From JAFGXT01 sp963677165 (GTDB lineage Bacteria; Verrucomicrobiota; Lentisphaeria; Victivallales; SZUA-371): 64,000 nucleotides of DNA. Where the stretch lies: NCBI GenBank assembly GCA_963677165.2, contig CAXXSX010000002.1:5270001-5334000 (forward strand). Direction: 5' to 3'. The position numbers and the translations under genes are program-made. This document shows positions 60,610 to 64,000 of this stretch, piece after piece. The notes under the pieces were generated by a model, which was given only the letters and a program-made list of their open reading frames with translations, ran no database searches and was not told the origin of the DNA. Position 1 is the first letter of the stretch, and every line of letters begins with the position of its first letter.

Positions 60610-60933
60610 ATGAGAAGAAAAGATATATTACAAGCACTCGGACTGGCAGTAATGGTATTTGCCGCTGGTGAAATGTTTGCCTGCGATTCCTGCGGTTGCA
60701 GTGTGAAAGCAGGAGGCAACAGCAAAAAGGAATCTAAACTGAAAGCGCAAACCACCTGTCCGGTAATGGGTGGAAAGATTGATAAAAAACTTTACGTTGA
60801 TGTTAATGGTAAAAGAATTTACGTATGTTGTAAGGGTTGTATCAAGCTAGTTAAGGCTGACCCTGCCAAATATCTCAAAAAGCTTCATAAGCAAGGAGTT
60901 CAAGTCGAGAGTGTGAAAGTTCCCAAGAAGTAG
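60610..60933 (+). CDS. Exported Cys-rich YHS-like heavy-metal-binding protein
   Basis: A 107-residue protein with a signal peptide of about 24 residues. The mature part starts with C25-DS-C28-G-C30, then a Lys-rich linker, then a YHS-like domain: TTCPVMGGKIDKKLYVDVNGKRIYVCCKGCIKLVKADPAKYLKKL. Cysteines 50, 73, 74 and 77 are likely metal ligands. YHS and related TRASH domains occur with copper, mercury or other metal proteins. It has a promoter with a palindrome upstream and a strong terminator downstream, so it is a single-gene unit. AAAGGAATAAA precedes the ATG. Confidence 0.78.
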   Translation: MRRKDILQALGLAVMVFAAGEMFACDSCGCSVKAGGNSKKESKLKAQTTCPVMGGKIDKKLYVDVNGKRIYVCCKGCIKLVKADPAKYLKKLHKQGVQVESVKVPKK

Positions 60934-61024
60934 TTCCTCATTAATGTTGTTTGTTGTTATGTGTTTCTCCCGTGTGTAAAAAGATGTCGCGTCATTCCCC
61001 GGACGCGACTAGTTGCCGAAACCC

Positions 61025-61049
61025 GGCCCGCCGAAAGGCGGGCCTTTTT
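61025..61049 (+). terminator. Strong rho-independent terminator
   Basis: GGCCCGCC, loop GAAA, GGCGGGCC, then TTTTT. It ends the 60610 transcript. Confidence 0.92.
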
Positions 61050-61051
61050 CA

Positions 61052-61474
61052 TTAACGCAGCAGTCTGCGTAATATCCTTATTTTCTCAGCAATCCCTCCG
61101 GTCAGTTCCCACATATTGTTGCGGTTAAGATTTTCAAGCAGAAATGACCTGGCCAGCATTAGGACTCTACCGTGTCTTTCCATTGTTAATGCATAGGATG
61201 GAACCGAATTGGAGTTTAGATACTCAAGAATATAGAAGAGATTGGAAATCGTTCCCATCCTGCCGATCATTCCACATGCTGCAATCCACGAATCCTTGTT
61301 CGATTCCCCCATTAGATACTGCATGATAACTTTTACCGCCTCCTTGTTCTCTCCTCCAACCGTAAAAGTACATTTGAACAACCCATTGTCCATAAAAGTA
61401 CAACAGTCATCAATTTCAATATGACCATGTTCCTCTAGATACTTCATAATAACCCGGTGAGCATTCTGCTGCAT
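61052..61474 (-). CDS. Hypothetical protein, helical repeat-like
   Basis: A 140-residue soluble protein. Its mostly helical pattern (DSWIAACGMIGRMGTISNLFYILEYLNSN) suggests HEAT-like or similar repeats. Charged C-terminus (AEKIRILRRLLR). AAAGGGG precedes the ATG. It converges with the metal-binding gene across a terminator. No named family recognised. Confidence 0.6.
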   Translation of the reverse strand: MQQNAHRVIMKYLEEHGHIEIDDCCTFMDNGLFKCTFTVGGENKEAVKVIMQYLMGESNKDSWIAACGMIGRMGTISNLFYILEYLNSNSVPSYALTMERHGRVLMLARSFLLENLNRNNMWELTGGIAEKIRILRRLLR

Positions 61475-61542
61475 AACTCGTTCCCCTTTATTTGTGTTGT
61501 ATATTTATCAATCAAACGCAAAGTATGTGGAGAAGAAGGCGC

Positions 61543-61785
61543 TCATTGCCGCACAGCTACCAGCGTGATGCCCATAAATCGCTCCGCGTGAGCGGTATGG
61601 AAGATACAAAGTATCTTCTCAACGCGGTCCGTCGTACGGACAAAAGACGGGAGCTCTTCCACACCAAATAGAGGCATCGCCAAACGCCCGAAATGAGAAT
61701 GCAGAAAGAGCTCCCGCAAAATACTATATTCGGGAATATAATTCCCTTCCCGAATGTCATATAAAGCGAGAGCAACCCTCAACAC
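61543..61785 (-). CDS. Possible small protein, weakly supported
   Basis: An 80-residue frame starting with GTG, with GAGGA close upstream and an in-frame stop before it. It contains REGNYIPEYSILRELFLHSHFGRL and ends AERFMGITLVAVRQ. No motif or family seen. It could be real, a fragment, or chance; the overlapping shorter frame is less likely. The rest of 61475-62068 shows no other gene. Confidence 0.3.
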   Translation of the reverse strand: MLRVALALYDIREGNYIPEYSILRELFLHSHFGRLAMPLFGVEELPSFVRTTDRVEKILCIFHTAHAERFMGITLVAVRQ

Positions 61786-62013
61786 CGTTCCTCATTTCTA
61801 AAATTTGGCGAATTTCTATTTGAAACGTTTGCTGAAAGTTACCATCGATAACTTTATTTCAATTGTAATTTTTGCTTTTTAAAAGTTTTGAATCCTCCAA
61901 GAGTTTTGATTCTAAAAGCAATATAATATAATAGATAAAACATTGCAAGCCAATCTTTCTGATATCATCCAATGGAAAACACGTCTTATTACCTAAAGTA
62001 GGAGATATAAGAC

Positions 62014-62041
62014 TTGAACAGTATAGAAAATATGGTATATA
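62014..62041 (+). promoter_or_regulatory. Possible promoter of the esterase gene
   Basis: TTGAAC (62014-62019) and TATATA (62036-62041) are 16 bases apart in AT-rich DNA, 28 bases before the ATG. Moderate match only. Confidence 0.4.
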
Positions 62042-62068
62042 TATTAAATATATAAGGAGTTAGGAATT

Positions 62069-62920
62069 ATGTTAAGCCAGGAAACTATTAAGCCGCAGTT
62101 TACTGATTTGGCTTATGCCGCCCAGAGCGATATGCAGAAACTCGACTTATACCTGCCTGAAATCCATAACGGCAAATTACCGTTGCTGGCATTCATTCAT
62201 GGTGGTGCTTTTGAAGGTGGAGATAAAAGCGATTCTCAGGTTACTCCGTTTCTGAAAGGAGTCGAACAGGGGTTTGCTGTGGCAAGTATTAATTACCGTT
62301 TGAGCGGGGAAGCAGTTTTTCCGGCCGCCATCCATGATTGCAAGTGCGCCATTCGATGGCTGCGTGCCAATGCGGAGAGTTACGACATTGATCCTGAACG
62401 GATAGCGGTTTCAGGATTATCTGCCGGAGGGAATCTTGCGGCATTGGTGGCTGCCAGTTCAGATACAGAAGAACTGGAAGATAGATCTATGGGAAATGCA
62501 AACACTTCGTCAGCGGTCCAAGCGTGCGTAGACTGGTTTGGCCCTACCGATTTTACGTTGCTGGATAAACATCTGGTTCAGTCTGGTTTTGCTCCCCGCT
62601 ATGTGGATGATGCGAACTCTCAGGTATCGCGATATATGAACGGAAAGGTCAGTGAACTTCCAGAAGAATTTGTTCAAAAAGCGAATCCTGTAACATATAT
62701 CAGCAGCAATCTACCGCCATTTTTTATTCAGCACGGTTCCAGTGATTCAAATGTCCCGGTGCAACAGTCTATTGTACTGGTGAATGCCATAGAGAAAAAA
62801 CTTGGAACAAAACGAGTTGAATTTGAAATTTTTGAAAAAGCCGAACATGGCGGAGCAGTTTTCTACTCAGATGAAAACATGAAGAAAGTTTTTCATTTTC
62901 TGAACACACATTTGCGCTGA
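62069..62920 (+). CDS. Alpha/beta-hydrolase, BD-FAE/HSL-like esterase
   Basis: A 283-residue alpha/beta-hydrolase. HGGAFEGG gives the oxyanion hole, VSGLSAGGNLAALVA the nucleophile elbow Ser, IQHGSSDSNVP the acid Asp, and FEKAEHGGAVF the catalytic His. DLYLPEIHNGKLPLLAFIHGG is typical of bifunctional feruloyl/acetyl-xylan esterases and HSL-type enzymes. No signal peptide, so it may act in the cytoplasm on imported acylated oligosaccharides. AAGGAG precedes the ATG. It stands alone. Confidence 0.87.
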   Translation: MLSQETIKPQFTDLAYAAQSDMQKLDLYLPEIHNGKLPLLAFIHGGAFEGGDKSDSQVTPFLKGVEQGFAVASINYRLSGEAVFPAAIHDCKCAIRWLRANAESYDIDPERIAVSGLSAGGNLAALVAASSDTEELEDRSMGNANTSSAVQACVDWFGPTDFTLLDKHLVQSGFAPRYVDDANSQVSRYMNGKVSELPEEFVQKANPVTYISSNLPPFFIQHGSSDSNVPVQQSIVLVNAIEKKLGTKRVEFEIFEKAEHGGAVFYSDENMKKVFHFLNTHLR

Positions 62921-63009
62921 ACCATTTATACTTTAAACGGATGAAGAATCGTCAGAATTGACTTCTTCGGTATTATTATCTGATGAGTCTTACGAAATAA
63001 ACGAATTGG

Positions 63010-63098
63010 GGTAGGCCGTGCTCTCCGCAGCGCGCCGTCTCTCGGGATTTTGTGCTCAGGCACAAAATAGCTGACGGTTGCGGAGAACCGTCCCTACC
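63010..63098. repeat. Large 89-bp imperfect inverted repeat
   Basis: GGTAGG...CCTACC outer arms, CTCCGCA/TGCGGAG, CCGTC/GACGG, and a perfect core ATTTTGTGC/GCACAAAAT around TCAG. It could fold almost end to end into one hairpin. It is GC-rich compared with its surroundings and resembles the REP/MITE-type elements found dispersed in other genomes. It lies between the esterase and lipoprotein genes. Confidence 0.7.
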
Positions 63099-63155
63099 TG
63101 ATAAACTGCATTTCACAAGAGACTCCTTAAAACGAAGCGACTCTGAGGAATATAA

Positions 63156-63662
63156 TTATTCTTCTTCGAAACGCTCTCTCAACCGACGTCCGATTCTGAA
63201 ATGGAATCTTTTTTCATCGGTATGCTTCCAGGACTTAACTTCATAGCCTTTTTTCTTGAGATTTTCTTCGACCAACTCTTCAAAATTTGTCTCTTCACGC
63301 TTTTTCGCACGACGTTTGCGGATCGCTCGAATACCGGCACTAACACCAAGCCCGGCCCCCATGCTACCGGTTTCTTCGCGGACTGCGGTTCCGGCGGCAA
63401 CAGTCCCGACTGTACCGGCAACCTTTTCACCTTTCTTGCTTTTTTCGCGCTTAATTACCTCATCGGCAGCCGATTTCATAGCAGACTGAATATCTTTCTC
63501 TGCTTGTTTCTCGCCAACTTTTTTATAATAGGCATTGTGTTCCAATTCAGGCTTGAGCTGGTACAACTCCTTTTTCTCTTTCTTTGCTTTATCAGTAAGA
63601 CATCCACCGGAAAAAACACACAGGCACATTCCGGCAACAACAGCAAACAGAAACTTTTTCAT
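63156..63662 (-). CDS. Lipoprotein with glycine-zipper-like region
   Basis: A 168-residue protein with a lipoprotein signal (about 20 residues, lipobox S-G-G-C). The middle is Lys/Glu-rich and helical; residues about 80-113 are Gly/Ala-rich (VAGTVGTVAAGTAV, GSMGAGLGVSAGIRA), resembling a glycine-zipper membrane helix pair. The C-terminus is highly basic and acidic (ENLKKKGYEVKSWKHT). It is likely attached to the outer or inner membrane by lipid. No named family recognised. Confidence 0.7.
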   Translation of the reverse strand: MKKFLFAVVAGMCLCVFSGGCLTDKAKKEKKELYQLKPELEHNAYYKKVGEKQAEKDIQSAMKSAADEVIKREKSKKGEKVAGTVGTVAAGTAVREETGSMGAGLGVSAGIRAIRKRRAKKREETNFEELVEENLKKKGYEVKSWKHTDEKRFHFRIGRRLRERFEEE

Positions 63663-63791
63663 TCTACCACCACAGTAATTCTGTTAATCTTCTGGAAACA
63701 CGATAATGAACGGTAACATTTTTCGTATTATATCTTGTCAAAGCGATAATACAAATTGATATCTTTGTAGAAGAATAAAGAATTACAATTC

Positions 63792-64000
63792 TTACTCATA
63801 GCTTTCAGGCAAAGTCACGCTAACAACGTGACTTTGTGCCGAAGCATCAAAAGGAATAAGATTGGACTCCAGTTTAACCCCGTCAAGTTCAACAACCGGT
63901 TCTTTTACATCGGCACTACGCTGGTATTGAACCTCGTAGACAGCTCCACGCCAACGCCGGATAGCTTTTGCTTGTTTCCACTGAGACGGCAGTTGCGGAT
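63792..64000 (-). CDS. C-terminus of a probable GH94-type phosphorylase, 5' end outside window
   Basis: On the minus strand a frame is open from the right edge to a stop at 63792. The end reads PSQWKQAKAIRRWRGAVYEVQYQR and closes LPESYE. The pattern of an I/L-P-x-x-W-x-x-A/F-x-x-x-R-x-x-R-G-x-x-Y-x-V stretch is typical for the C-terminal beta-sandwich of GH94 cellobiose/chitobiose phosphorylases and cyclic glucan synthase ends. So the missing part is probably a large GH94 enzyme. A perfect 10-bp inverted repeat lies inside this coding end. Confidence 0.6.
   Translation of the reverse strand, partial: PQLPSQWKQAKAIRRWRGAVYEVQYQRSADVKEPVVELDGVKLESNLIPFDASAQSHVVSVTLPESYE

Noticed and set aside
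63052..63246. Plus-strand frame over the large inverted repeat
   Set aside because: It reads through the hairpin and the lipoprotein gene antisense; no start signal.

Overview
The window most resembles a chromosome segment of a Gram-negative glycan-degrading bacterium of the Lentisphaerota (Victivallis-like) or a close Planctomycetes-Verrucomicrobia relative. The reasons are three single-gene pseudopilins with an N-terminal FTLIELLVV signal and an H-X9-DG motif, each placed inside a carbohydrate locus; GntR-HTH/LacI hybrid regulators; heparinase-like, DUF2264, GH36 and sulfatase genes; a giant DUF4347/beta-helix surface protein; and lpxK, which implies lipid A. Taxonomy is inferred from gene content only.

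Layout. 1-4732: end of a phage-like tail module (beta-helical fibre, LRR protein, small proteins, HExxH protein, lipoprotein, secreted nuclease). 4733-5646: degenerate IS3-derived repeats, then a strong promoter. 5647-12958: sugar locus 1 (regulator, pseudopilin, GH36, large secreted glycosidase). 12959-13478: IS3 orfB remnant. 13479-27223: sugar locus 2, with manA and a LacI gene diverging from a long run of eight genes (2-hydroxyacid dehydrogenase, epimerase, DUF2264, pseudopilin, acetylesterase, Na+/solute symporter, SDR, heparinase-like lyase). A perfect 19-bp palindrome lies in the divergent promoter. 27224-28300: more repeats and two initiator tRNA genes. 28492-29694: STAS / RsbW-like kinase / STAS regulatory module. 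31199-37548: sugar locus 3 (regulator, 1407-residue secreted protein, pseudopilin). 37682-45334: mixed genes, including an odd HATPase protein, HtrA-like protease, AsmA-like protein, arsenate reductase and a sulfatase/AraC pair. 45433-50598: giant surface protein on the minus strand. 50908-61785: mostly housekeeping (tRNA-Arg, NAD(P)HX repair, MFS, HemW, Fe-S flavoprotein, glycerate kinase, aminotransferase, LpxK, YHS-like metal protein). 62069-64000: esterase, large inverted repeat, lipoprotein, and the C-terminus of a probable GH94 phosphorylase cut by the window end.

How the parts may work together. In each sugar locus a ligand-sensing regulator stands next to secreted polysaccharide-degrading enzymes and exactly one pseudopilin. 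Locus 2 adds uptake (symporter) and cytoplasmic steps (epimerase, dehydrogenases, mannose-6-phosphate isomerase), which suits use of a uronic-acid-containing or acetylated glycan. The recurring regulator/pseudopilin/enzyme unit is the best candidate here for an under-described system; the pseudopilin's role is unknown.
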